Source: an archaeon (lineage in GTDB: Archaea > Hydrothermarchaeota > Hydrothermarchaeia > JALTZZ01 > JALUTC01). Taken from it: 5,280 nt of DNA. This document shows, piece after piece, positions 1 through 5,280 of the stretch (position 1 is its first letter; each line of letters starts with the position of its first letter). Position numbers and translations under genes: made by a program. The notes under the pieces are model-generated. The model did no database searches. It worked only from the letters and a program-made list of their open reading frames with translations, and was not told the DNA's origin. The stretch spans positions 1 to 5,280 of the forward strand of contig JALUTC010000084.1 in the NCBI GenBank assembly GCA_027058345.1, given 5' to 3'.

Positions 1-2
1 AT

Positions 3-1205
3 GTGAAAAACATGTTTATAGAAGCTTTAAAAATAAGGGTAAACTCTTACGATTTATTGATGATTAACGATGTAACAAAAGGGCATCTTCTTACATTATA
101 TAACAAATTTATACATGATGTAGAAACGTATAATAATTTGCATCACATGCTCAATTTCCTCATGGATTTTATAATCAATAATTTAAAAATAAAATTCTTT
201 ATATATTTAATATTGAACGATAAGATGAATGTAAAAACTTTAACCGTAAAGGTTAAGGATAAGAATATAAACATGGATTTATTTAGGGAGGTTTATCTAC
301 TCATAAATAGGGAGCAATGTAAAATGATCATGGATAATATTAAAAGCAAGGTTTCGAATTTGGAAGTTTATGAATACATGTTTAGGATAAAGTCTGATAC
401 CTATCATTTTTTCGTTGGGTATGAATATTTTAACGATGAGATAAAATCTTTAATTTCCTCATTTTTGGACTGCATTTTCAAATATGTAAAATTGCTGATA
501 ATTAACTTATATATGCCGGATTTAGAAAAGAAGCTACATGAACTTGAAAGGTTTTCTTATAGATTATTACAATTTTTACATCACGATTTCCTTACACCAT
601 TAACCATAATAAAGTTAAATGCCGAAGTTTTAAGAGAATGCTATAACGAAAAATATATAATAAAAATATTAAAAAACACGCATAAATTATCTAATTATAT
701 AAAAAGGATATTGCAAGCAGCAGAAATTTATAGAAAAGCAATTCTTGGATTATTCGAAATTGAAAGGGTAAATATTAAGGAATTAATAGGTAAGATTTTA
801 AGATTATATAAGGAAGAAATTTCCAAGAAAAATTTAAGAGTTATAAACAATGCAAAGGACTTGGTTATAAAAACTATGAGAGAAGCATTAGAAAAGGCAC
901 TCATAGAAATAATAGAAAATGCTATCAGATATAATAAGGAAAATGGTTACATAAAGATTGATACAAAAGTTGTAAACAATTACCTGGAAATAATGATCGA
1001 AGACTCAGGTATAGGAATATCCGAAGAAAAATTAAAATATTTAATAATGCCATTTTCAATCGATACAGAATATACAAAAGTATACTATACAACAGGTATG
1101 GGACTATTCATCGCAAAATCTCTACTACATGCAATAGGAGGTACATTTAAAATAGAATCTAAGGTAAATAAAGGAACAAAAGTTTTAATAAGAATTAGGT
1201 TTTGA
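3..1205 (+). CDS. Soluble sensor histidine kinase (HisKA + HATPase_c) with GAF-like N-terminal region
   Basis: This protein probably autophosphorylates on a histidine and passes the phosphate to an unseen response regulator. The H-box is at about residues 193-200 (HHDFLTPL, likely phospho-acceptor H194). The ATP-binding domain follows: N-box EIIENAIRYN (N306), G1 box EDSGIGIS (D334), F-box-like LIMPF (about 347-351) and G2 box TTGMGLFIAKSLL (363-375), ending in the usual IGGTFKIES/GTKVLIRI strands. All catalytic motifs are present, so it looks active. Residues 1-170 have no clear membrane span and alternate helix and strand like a GAF sensor; that reading is inference. A basic/acidic helix at about 172-190 probably links sensor and kinase. 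The start is taken as GTG at 3; ATG at 12 is an alternative. The frame may also continue upstream of the window. A TGA at 4-6 in another frame would give a GTGA overlap with an upstream gene. The pilin peptidase gene follows directly. Confidence 0.85.
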   Translation: MKNMFIEALKIRVNSYDLLMINDVTKGHLLTLYNKFIHDVETYNNLHHMLNFLMDFIINNLKIKFFIYLILNDKMNVKTLTVKVKDKNINMDLFREVYLLINREQCKMIMDNIKSKVSNLEVYEYMFRIKSDTYHFFVGYEYFNDEIKSLISSFLDCIFKYVKLLIINLYMPDLEKKLHELERFSYRLLQFLHHDFLTPLTIIKLNAEVLRECYNEKYIIKILKNTHKLSNYIKRILQAAEIYRKAILGLFEIERVNIKELIGKILRLYKEEISKKNLRVINNAKDLVIKTMREALEKALIEIIENAIRYNKENGYIKIDTKVVNNYLEIMIEDSGIGISEEKLKYLIMPFSIDTEYTKVYYTTGMGLFIAKSLLHAIGGTFKIESKVNKGTKVLIRIRF

Positions 1206-1207
1206 AT

Positions 1208-1870
1208 ATGATATTCGAAATAAAATATATATTATGCTTGACATTATTATTTCTTGCATCATATCAGGATATAAAAACGAGAGAGATAAGTATAATTTAT
1301 CCGATAACGTTATCAATAATAGGGACGGTTTTTACTCTATATGAATTATTCGTAAAAAAAACCTTAACAATGCAGGAAATTTTAATTTCTATAATTTCAG
1401 GAATTATAATACTTCTCATAATTTATATAACTGGATTAATGGGATATGGTGATGCTCTAATCTTCTTCTCTCTATCTTTAACGTTTCCTCATGTCAAGCT
1501 TCTTCCAGAAATATTCCACATATTTGTAAATTCAATCCTATCAGCTTCATTCATACCTATAATATTATTCATATATAATATTAAGAATATAAAATATGTT
1601 AAGTCTATAAAGGACTTTCTGTTATTGTTTGTATCTTATCCCAAGAAGAAATCTGAAATAGGAAAATTTGAGATAATTGTTAAAGAAGGAGAGCGAATGA
1701 ATATAATTTTTAACGTTGAAAAAACAGAGTTTTCAAAACCCGAAAATTCGGACGAAATTGTTTGGGTAACGTATGGGTTACCATTCGTCGTATTTATAAC
1801 GATTGGAACGATAATGTACATATTTTTCGGAAATCCTTTACTAAATATTCTTTTCAAGAATCATTTCTAG
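1208..1870 (+). CDS. Preflagellin/prepilin peptidase, A24 family (FlaK/PibD-like)
   Basis: This is a membrane aspartyl protease that removes class III signal peptides from archaellin and type IV pilin-like precursors at the cytoplasmic face. The first catalytic aspartate is D21 in the motif SYQDIKTREIS, at the end of the first membrane helix. The second is D82 in GYGD (79-82), the family's GxGD motif. Several hydrophobic segments follow, then a hydrophilic region (about 145-185), then a terminal segment VWVTYGLPFVVFITIG that closely resembles the C-terminal helix of archaeal FlaK proteins. The length of about 220 residues is normal for the family. ATG at 1208 is preferred, 2 bp after the kinase stop, with a weak AGG at about 1197; an in-frame TTG at 1202 would add two residues. 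Co-transcription with the kinase is likely. The 3' end overlaps the convergent CYTH gene by 30 bp. No pilin or archaellin gene is visible, so its substrates are unknown. Confidence 0.88.
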   Translation: MIFEIKYILCLTLLFLASYQDIKTREISIIYPITLSIIGTVFTLYELFVKKTLTMQEILISIISGIIILLIIYITGLMGYGDALIFFSLSLTFPHVKLLPEIFHIFVNSILSASFIPIILFIYNIKNIKYVKSIKDFLLLFVSYPKKKSEIGKFEIIVKEGERMNIIFNVEKTEFSKPENSDEIVWVTYGLPFVVFITIGTIMYIFFGNPLLNILFKNHF

Positions 1871-2344
1871 ATATGACTTTCTCGTAAATTCTTTAAGGTT
1901 TAATTCCTTTGCAATATTGAATAATAAATCCAAATCGTATTTATCTGACTCTATTTCAACAAAGGTTCCCAAATTTTTAACATTATCTATGCAAATCTTA
2001 ATATTGTCCTTTTTAAATACTTCTCTAAATTTCTCAACAACAGCTACCAACTTAAATCCCAATGCTTCAACAATCTTAAATATATTTTCATCAGCTATAC
2101 TAGTATATTCAATTCTAGTCTTGCTTCTTTCATCCAACTTCCTACCTTTGTATGTTATACTAAGCTTACCATTGCAAATCCTAATTCTAAGAGCTTCATC
2201 CGTCTCTTTAAAGTCTTTACATGGATGATTATAATAATAATCCTTTTCAAAGAATTTTCCAACGTATTTAAATCCTAAGAGTGATAATTTATTCTTAACA
2301 TATTCCAAGTCATAAACTCTTGCCTTAATCTCTACTTCTAACAT
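1841..2344 (-). CDS. CYTH-domain protein, CyaB-like (class IV adenylate cyclase / triphosphate-binding family)
   Basis: This 167-residue protein is a complete CYTH domain, a triphosphate-tunnel fold that binds metal-complexed triphosphates. The N-terminal signature ExExK is present as EVEIK (E3, E5, K7). The charged strands of the tunnel follow: ALRIR (R53, R55), ITYKG (K66), RIEYT (R77, E79), VEKFR (K105, R107), ICID (D120), FVEIE (E130, E132) and the C-terminal TRKSYLEMIL. This pattern fits the CyaB subgroup. Family members include class IV adenylate cyclases, thiamine triphosphatases and tripolyphosphatases; most archaeal ones have no proven substrate, so cAMP synthesis should not be assumed. 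It is the last gene of the minus-strand operon, and its ATG lies 20 bp inside the phosphatase gene. No ribosome binding site is seen, so translational coupling is likely. Confidence 0.9.
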   Translation of the reverse strand: MLEVEIKARVYDLEYVKNKLSLLGFKYVGKFFEKDYYYNHPCKDFKETDEALRIRICNGKLSITYKGRKLDERSKTRIEYTSIADENIFKIVEALGFKLVAVVEKFREVFKKDNIKICIDNVKNLGTFVEIESDKYDLDLLFNIAKELNLKEFTRKSYLEMILEKNI

Positions 2345-3119
2345 AATTTAGTAGAAATTTACACATTTCTATATCTTTTGAACAGATAATGGATATCTTT
2401 TCTATATCATTTATACCACAATTCAACAAATTTCCATTAATATCTATTAAAGCTCCTCCTGCTTCTCTTAGTATTAAGTAAGCGGCAGCAATGTCAACAT
2501 TTCTTAAATGATTCCTATTATCAATAAAGAAATCAAGTCTATTACATGCGATGTAACAAACTTCCAACGATGCTGAACCTAATACTCTTATCCTCTTAAA
2601 TTTTTTAACCAATTCCCTTATACTTATTGGATCATTCGTATATATAACTCCTGTTAAATCATCTGAACGATAATTGTTAACACATATCTTATATCCATTT
2701 AAATAAGAACCCTTCCCTTTCTTTGCTTCGAATATTTCATCTTGAAATAAATTTATAACAATTGAATAAAATATATCTGATAAATATGCCTTCTCCTTAT
2801 ATTTAGAAATTGCTATGGATATTGAAGCAAATGGTATATTGGATACAAAATTGTACGTACCATCTATTGGATCTATTATTGCTATGTATTCAGGTTCCTC
2901 AGCAATTCTTATTCCTGGTTGTTCCTCGGATAAAATGTAACATGGAATATCATTCTCCTTGAATTTTTTAACAAGAATATCATTTGCAAATAAATCAACC
3001 TTCCAAGTTATATCTCCATCCTTCTTGTATAATCTCTTCTTAAAATCCTCATCATTTACATGCCTTAGCAGCTCTTCTTTCACTTCCTCTGCCAGATTTC
3101 TTACCTTATCTTCAAGCAT
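2325..3119 (-). CDS. Inositol monophosphatase-family sugar phosphatase (archaeal IMPase/FBPase type)
   Basis: This is a Mg-dependent, lithium-sensitive type phosphatase of 264 residues, a normal length for the family. Visible metal and catalytic motifs are KVDLFAND (D42), LSEEQPG (E65/E66), the hallmark DPIDGTYNF (D83, D86, 83-91), the GSASLEVCYIACNRLDFFI region (181-199) and NVDIAAAYLILREAGG (D209). All metal ligands are present, so it should be active. Archaeal relatives hydrolyse inositol-1-phosphate, and some also fructose-1,6-bisphosphate or other sugar phosphates. The sequence alone does not choose between inositol (lipid or compatible-solute synthesis), gluconeogenic or scavenging roles. 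The ATG overlaps the stop of the S26e-like gene by one base (TAATG) and has a good GAGGA ribosome binding site four bases upstream. The gene is therefore the second member of the operon. Confidence 0.9.
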   Translation of the reverse strand: MLEDKVRNLAEEVKEELLRHVNDEDFKKRLYKKDGDITWKVDLFANDILVKKFKENDIPCYILSEEQPGIRIAEEPEYIAIIDPIDGTYNFVSNIPFASISIAISKYKEKAYLSDIFYSIVINLFQDEIFEAKKGKGSYLNGYKICVNNYRSDDLTGVIYTNDPISIRELVKKFKRIRVLGSASLEVCYIACNRLDFFIDNRNHLRNVDIAAAYLILREAGGALIDINGNLLNCGINDIEKISIICSKDIEMCKFLLNYVRSRD

Positions 3120-3328
3120 TAGTCCTCTGCTCTTTTTCCTCTAATACCGTGAAATCTTGCACATTTAGGACAGACATAAACCTTTTGCGACAATCCTATT
3201 GTAATCTTATCCTTACCAATTACCGTTTTTAAGAATGGGTCACTTGCAACAAATCCTCTATATGTAATTATTGCCCTTTTTCTGGGAAATGTTCTTCCAC
3301 AAAATCCGCAGATAACCATATCGCCCAT
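3119..3328 (-). CDS. S26e-like ribosomal zinc-ribbon protein (short form)
   Basis: This is a 69-residue basic protein with two cysteine pairs, CGFC (C7, C10) and CPKC (C53, C56), suited to bind one zinc ion. The pattern C-x2-CGR-x2-PR-x2-AI, then a DP-x-L segment (about 30-33), then KVYVCPKCA followed by GI-x2-KR, matches archaeal small-subunit protein S26e. In the ribosome S26e sits near the 3' end of 16S rRNA, by the mRNA exit. It is shorter than usual S26e (about 95-100 residues) because it lacks most of the N-terminal basic Lys/Arg/Gly tail. The start at 3328 is set by a strong GGTGA ribosome binding site four bases upstream; the longer reading from 3364 begins with an unlikely hydrophobic stretch (MMLTFYLF). 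It heads the operon with the phosphatase and CYTH genes. It could instead be another small zinc-ribbon protein; the match is from memory of the family pattern. Confidence 0.65.
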   Translation of the reverse strand: MGDMVICGFCGRTFPRKRAIITYRGFVASDPFLKTVIGKDKITIGLSQKVYVCPKCARFHGIRGKRAED

Positions 3329-3332
3329 AATT

Positions 3333-3337
3333 TCACC
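3333..3337 (-). promoter_or_regulatory. Strong ribosome binding site (GGTGA) of the S26e-like gene
   Basis: Read on the minus strand, GGTGA lies four bases before the ATG at 3328. It is complementary to the conserved UCACC near the 3' end of archaeal 16S rRNA. It is the best ribosome binding site in the window and decides the start in favour of the 69-residue form. It also means the operon mRNA has a leader, so its promoter must lie upstream, probably within 3360-3406. Confidence 0.75.
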
Positions 3338-3350
3338 TTTAAACAAATAA
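3337..3350 (+). promoter_or_regulatory. Possible TATA region for endonuclease III operon
   Basis: The AT-rich run CTTTAAACAAATAA holds a TTTAAA core centred about 27 bp before the ATG at 3368. That is the archaeal spacing for a leaderless transcript starting at that codon. No ribosome binding site precedes either candidate start of the endonuclease gene, which fits leaderless initiation. In a genome this AT-rich, such matches are common by chance, so the call is tentative. Confidence 0.35.
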
Positions 3351-3367
3351 AAAGTTAACATCAATTC

Positions 3368-4042
3368 ATGATTTCATTGCTCAACATTGTTTATATGATA
3401 AACAATATCGAAAAAATATTCTATAAAATAAAGGAATCCGTACTGAGAAGGAATCCTCCAGTATTTAGAAAGGATGAAATATTGGACAATGATTTTAAAA
3501 AATTCGTTGCCATATTCTTATCTCCAAGAGTTAAGGATTCGAAGCTAATATTTGTCTGTAAAAGATTGTTTGAAAGAGTCAATTCATTTAAAGATATAAT
3601 AAAAATGAATCTAGATGAACTTGAAGAAATATTAAAACCATTAGGTTTATATAAGGTTAAGGCTAAAAGATTAAAATCCGTTGCATATAAAATCGTGAAT
3701 GAATATGGAGGAAAAATACCCAATGATTTAAACGAATTGTTGAAGCTTGAAGGAGTGGGAAGAAAGATTGCAAAAATAATTTTAGCCGAATTATATAATA
3801 AACCATACGTAGCTGTAGATACACATGTCCATAGGATTTCTAACAGAATTGGAATAGTTAAAACCAAAAGCATATCAGAGACGGAGAAAATCCTGGAGAA
3901 AATTCTTCCAGAAAAGATAAAACTTGAATATAACAAGGTAATGGTAGGATTTGGTCAAACGATATGTTTACCAAAAAACCCTAAATGTAGAGAATGCCCA
4001 ATTAAAAAGTATTGTAAAAATGGAAAAGGAAAAAATAATTGA
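3368..4042 (+). CDS. nth: Endonuclease III (DNA glycosylase/AP lyase, HhH-GPD, Fe-S)
   Basis: This enzyme removes oxidised pyrimidines and cuts the resulting abasic site in base excision repair. The helix-hairpin-helix LEGVGRKIAKIIL (127-139) carries the catalytic lysine K133, and VDTHV (150-154) the catalytic aspartate D151. Both are what a bifunctional Nth needs. The C-terminal iron-sulphur ligands are complete in the canonical spacing C-x6-C-x2-C-x5-C (C200, C207, C210, C216). An ATG at 3395 would give a 215-residue protein that aligns better with the usual N-terminus; ATG at 3368 is kept because a TATA-like element lies about 27 bp before it. At residues 51-57 the motif reads LSPRVKD, where bacterial Nth has LSAQxTD. 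From memory, some archaeal members such as the Methanocaldococcus one also have arginine there. The gene overlaps the downstream thiolase gene by 23 bp. Confidence 0.88.
   Translation: MISLLNIVYMINNIEKIFYKIKESVLRRNPPVFRKDEILDNDFKKFVAIFLSPRVKDSKLIFVCKRLFERVNSFKDIIKMNLDELEEILKPLGLYKVKAKRLKSVAYKIVNEYGGKIPNDLNELLKLEGVGRKIAKIILAELYNKPYVAVDTHVHRISNRIGIVKTKSISETEKILEKILPEKIKLEYNKVMVGFGQTICLPKNPKCRECPIKKYCKNGKGKNN
3386..3406. promoter_or_regulatory. Perfect 9-bp inverted repeat with 3-bp centre at the divergent promoter
   Basis: The arms ATTGTTTAT (3386-3394) and ATAAACAAT (3398-3406) are exact reverse complements around ATG (3395-3397). The site lies just outside the gap between the S26e operon and the endonuclease operon. 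On the minus strand it contains ATATAAAC, a TATA-like element about 65 bp before the S26e start, which would leave a leader of about 38 bases. It could be an operator for a dimeric regulator covering a TATA box, or an mRNA hairpin near the start of the endonuclease gene. The central ATG is also the second possible start codon of that gene. A function is inference; only the symmetry is certain. Confidence 0.45.
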
Positions 4043-4967
4043 AATCCTTGAAAATCTGAATATAGATACAAAATACGTAATAGTTAGAAGAGATAGAATT
4101 ATACCAACAAGTATAAGATTATCTAAAATAAATGCTAGAAAGAGAAAAATTGTTGAAAGAGAATATAAAATTAAAGTTTATATATCAGAAAATATACAAA
4201 AAGCTGCAAAACTTGTGAACAATGCAATAAATAAATATAAGTTGTTTGAACCAAAGGAACATGTTATTCTTGGATATAGTGGTGGAAAGGATTCTTTATT
4301 ACTATTACATCTGTTAGAACCATATGAAAGAAAGCTTGGATTAAAAATCACGGCAGTTAATGTCGATTTCATAATAGATGGAGAGAGACCATGGAAGGAT
4401 ACAAGTATGATTGAAAGTCATTGTAAAATGTTAGGAATAGATTTTCACAAAATTTCTTACGAAGTTGATATATCCGAGATAAAAAAGTATTCGGAATACT
4501 CTACATGTTTTATATGTTCAAATATGAGAAGATATCTAATACTGAAGAAATTTGGTTCAAGAAAAATTGTACTTGCTCATAATTTAAACGATAACGTAAA
4601 CGTTCTCATTTCAAGCTTAATAAATGGTAGGTTTAGAATTCTTGAATATAAGAAAGAATTCGATGAAATTGAAATAGAATTATCGAAAAACTTCAAAATT
4701 TATCTACCAAAATGCACAATTGTAAGACCAATGCTTGATGTAGATGAAAGAACGATATTGAAAGCATTGGAAGAAGCAAATCTCGAATATTTCAAGGATA
4801 AGCTTTATTGCAAGTATAGCATAGAGAGGGAAAATTTCTACAAAAAAATTATCAAAAAGATGTTTGATATAATTGAAGAAAGAAATCCTTACGCAAGAAA
4901 GAATCTCATAGATACCATTAGAAAATATTTAATATGTACTTCTATATACCATCACCAGAAGAAATAA
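4020..4967 (+). CDS. TtcA-like tRNA thiolation enzyme (PP-loop ATPase)
   Basis: This is a 315-residue member of the N-type ATP pyrophosphatases that adenylate a tRNA base and insert sulphur. The PP-loop is GYSGGKDS (85-92). The TtcA pattern follows: CFICSNMRR (C163, C166), AHNLNDN (186-192, in place of HxxDD), VRPMLDVDE (235-243) and LYCKYSIER (C264). C163, C166 and C264 match the three cysteines that hold a 4Fe-4S cluster in TtcA. There is no N-terminal zinc finger, which argues against the TtuA/NcsA group. The modified base (2-thiocytidine-32 or 2-thiouridine-54) cannot be decided from sequence. ATG at 4020 is chosen over the upstream in-frame ATG at 3951 because the extra residues lie wholly inside the endonuclease's Fe-S region in another frame. 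It is overlapped by the next gene for 34 bp, so the three plus-strand genes form an operon. Confidence 0.82.
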   Translation: MEKEKIIEILENLNIDTKYVIVRRDRIIPTSIRLSKINARKRKIVEREYKIKVYISENIQKAAKLVNNAINKYKLFEPKEHVILGYSGGKDSLLLLHLLEPYERKLGLKITAVNVDFIIDGERPWKDTSMIESHCKMLGIDFHKISYEVDISEIKKYSEYSTCFICSNMRRYLILKKFGSRKIVLAHNLNDNVNVLISSLINGRFRILEYKKEFDEIEIELSKNFKIYLPKCTIVRPMLDVDERTILKALEEANLEYFKDKLYCKYSIERENFYKKIIKKMFDIIEERNPYARKNLIDTIRKYLICTSIYHHQKK

Positions 4968-5280
4968 GAAGATATAGGATTAGTCTAGGAATAACACAAA
5001 GCGAGCTAGCAAGGAGAGCAAAGGTTTCGCAATCATTAATAGCAAGAATAGAATCTGGCGAAATAGATCCAAGAGTTTCAACTCTGAAAAAAATATTGGA
5101 TTGTTTAAAGAAAGAAGAAAGTAAGATAAAGAAGAAAGAAAGTATAAAAGCCTTTGAAATAATGTCCTCTCCTGTAATATACGTAGGTCCTAAAGATACG
5201 ATACTAAAAGCTTCCAAGTTAATGGAAAAGTATAAAATATCACAGCTACCCGTAATCAAAGACAATGTACAGCTTGGAAC
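4934..5280 (+). CDS. XRE-type HTH regulator with CBS domain (partial, runs off the window)
   Basis: The frame opens with MYFYIPSPEEIRRYR and continues as a classic helix-turn-helix at about residues 19-52, including LGITQSELARRAKVSQSLI and ARIESGEIDPRVSTL. A lysine/glutamate-rich linker (about 58-70) leads into a CBS domain starting IMSSPVIYVGPKDTILKAS and continuing through YKISQLPVI (about 76-108). The reading frame is still open at residue 115 when the window ends, so a second CBS motif is expected downstream. Proteins with this order, DNA-binding domain then adenosine-ligand-sensing CBS pair, are common in archaea; their ligands and targets are mostly unknown. The start lies 34 bp inside the TtcA-like gene and has no ribosome binding site, so translational coupling is likely. 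It may regulate its own operon. Confidence 0.85.
   Translation, partial: MYFYIPSPEEIRRYRISLGITQSELARRAKVSQSLIARIESGEIDPRVSTLKKILDCLKKEESKIKKKESIKAFEIMSSPVIYVGPKDTILKASKLMEKYKISQLPVIKDNVQLG

Noticed and set aside
1636..1857. Minus-strand ORF of 73 residues opposite the peptidase gene
   Set aside because: It lies inside the well-supported peptidase gene, has low-complexity antisense composition and no family motif.
1871..1900. Possible terminator after the peptidase gene
   Set aside because: There is no T run of notable length or stem-loop, and the bases lie inside the CYTH gene.
1917..2228. Plus-strand ORF of 103 residues opposite the CYTH gene
   Set aside because: It is rich in Ser, Leu and Asn, typical of the antisense of an AT-rich gene, and lies entirely within the supported CYTH gene.
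3329..3364. Upstream in-frame extension of the S26e-like gene to the ATG at 3364
   Set aside because: It would add a hydrophobic MMLTFYLF stretch unlike S26e, and it contains the strong GGTGA ribosome binding site for the ATG at 3328.
3421..3936. Minus-strand ORF of 171 residues opposite nth
   Set aside because: It is long, but nth has all catalytic and Fe-S residues in the other strand; the ORF is Ser/Leu/Phe-rich shadow sequence without motifs.
3951..4019. Upstream in-frame extension of the TtcA-like gene to the ATG at 3951
   Set aside because: The extra 23 residues are encoded by bases specifying the endonuclease Fe-S cluster in another frame and match nothing in the TtcA family.
5105..5150. 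Purine-rich GAAGAAAG-type imperfect direct repeats
   Set aside because: They encode the Lys/Glu linker between the HTH and CBS domains and are ordinary low-complexity coding sequence.
4942..5265. Minus-strand ORF of 107 residues at the right end
   Set aside because: It covers the same bases as the clear HTH-CBS frame, which runs off the window, and it has no recognisable domain.

Overview
The window is a gene-dense, very AT-rich stretch (roughly 70% A+T by eye) with archaeal character. The archaeal signs are a type A24 preflagellin/prepilin peptidase of the FlaK/PibD kind, a short S26e-type ribosomal zinc protein, a CyaB-type CYTH protein, a TtcA-like tRNA thiolase, and an XRE helix-turn-helix plus CBS regulator of a kind common in archaea. 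One ribosome binding site (GGTGA) matches the archaeal 16S rRNA tail. From memory, S26e proteins are typical of TACK/Asgard archaea and some DPANN rather than Euryarchaeota. Arg codons are almost all AGA/AGG and Ile is rich in ATA, as in AT-rich thermophilic archaea. A TACK thermophile is the best guess; I cannot name the genus.

Left block (plus strand, 3-1870): a soluble sensor histidine kinase, followed almost without a gap by a membrane aspartyl peptidase that processes type IV pilin-like or archaellin precursors. The kinase probably overlaps an upstream gene lying outside the window.

Middle block (minus strand, read 3328 to 1841): S26e-like zinc protein, inositol monophosphatase-family sugar phosphatase, and CYTH (CyaB-like) protein. 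The genes overlap by 1 bp and 20 bp, so they are almost certainly one operon. Its last gene overlaps the 3' end of the peptidase gene by 30 bp, tail to tail.

Right block (plus strand, 3368 to beyond the end): endonuclease III with a complete Fe-S cluster motif, a TtcA-like tRNA thiolation enzyme, and an HTH-CBS regulator cut off by the window end. These overlap by 23 bp and 34 bp.

The middle and right blocks diverge from a compact gap of about 40 bp (3329-3367). It holds the S26e ribosome binding site and a TATA-like element. Just beyond it, at 3386-3406, is a perfect 9-bp inverted repeat around a 3-bp centre, which is the most distinctive non-coding signal here. No RNA genes, insertion sequences, CRISPR arrays or long repeats were seen, and there is no gene-free stretch over 300 bases. 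The most unusual points are the histidine kinase paired with a pilin peptidase, the short S26e-like protein leading a metabolic operon, and the palindrome at the divergent promoter. I see no clear sign of a wholly new system.
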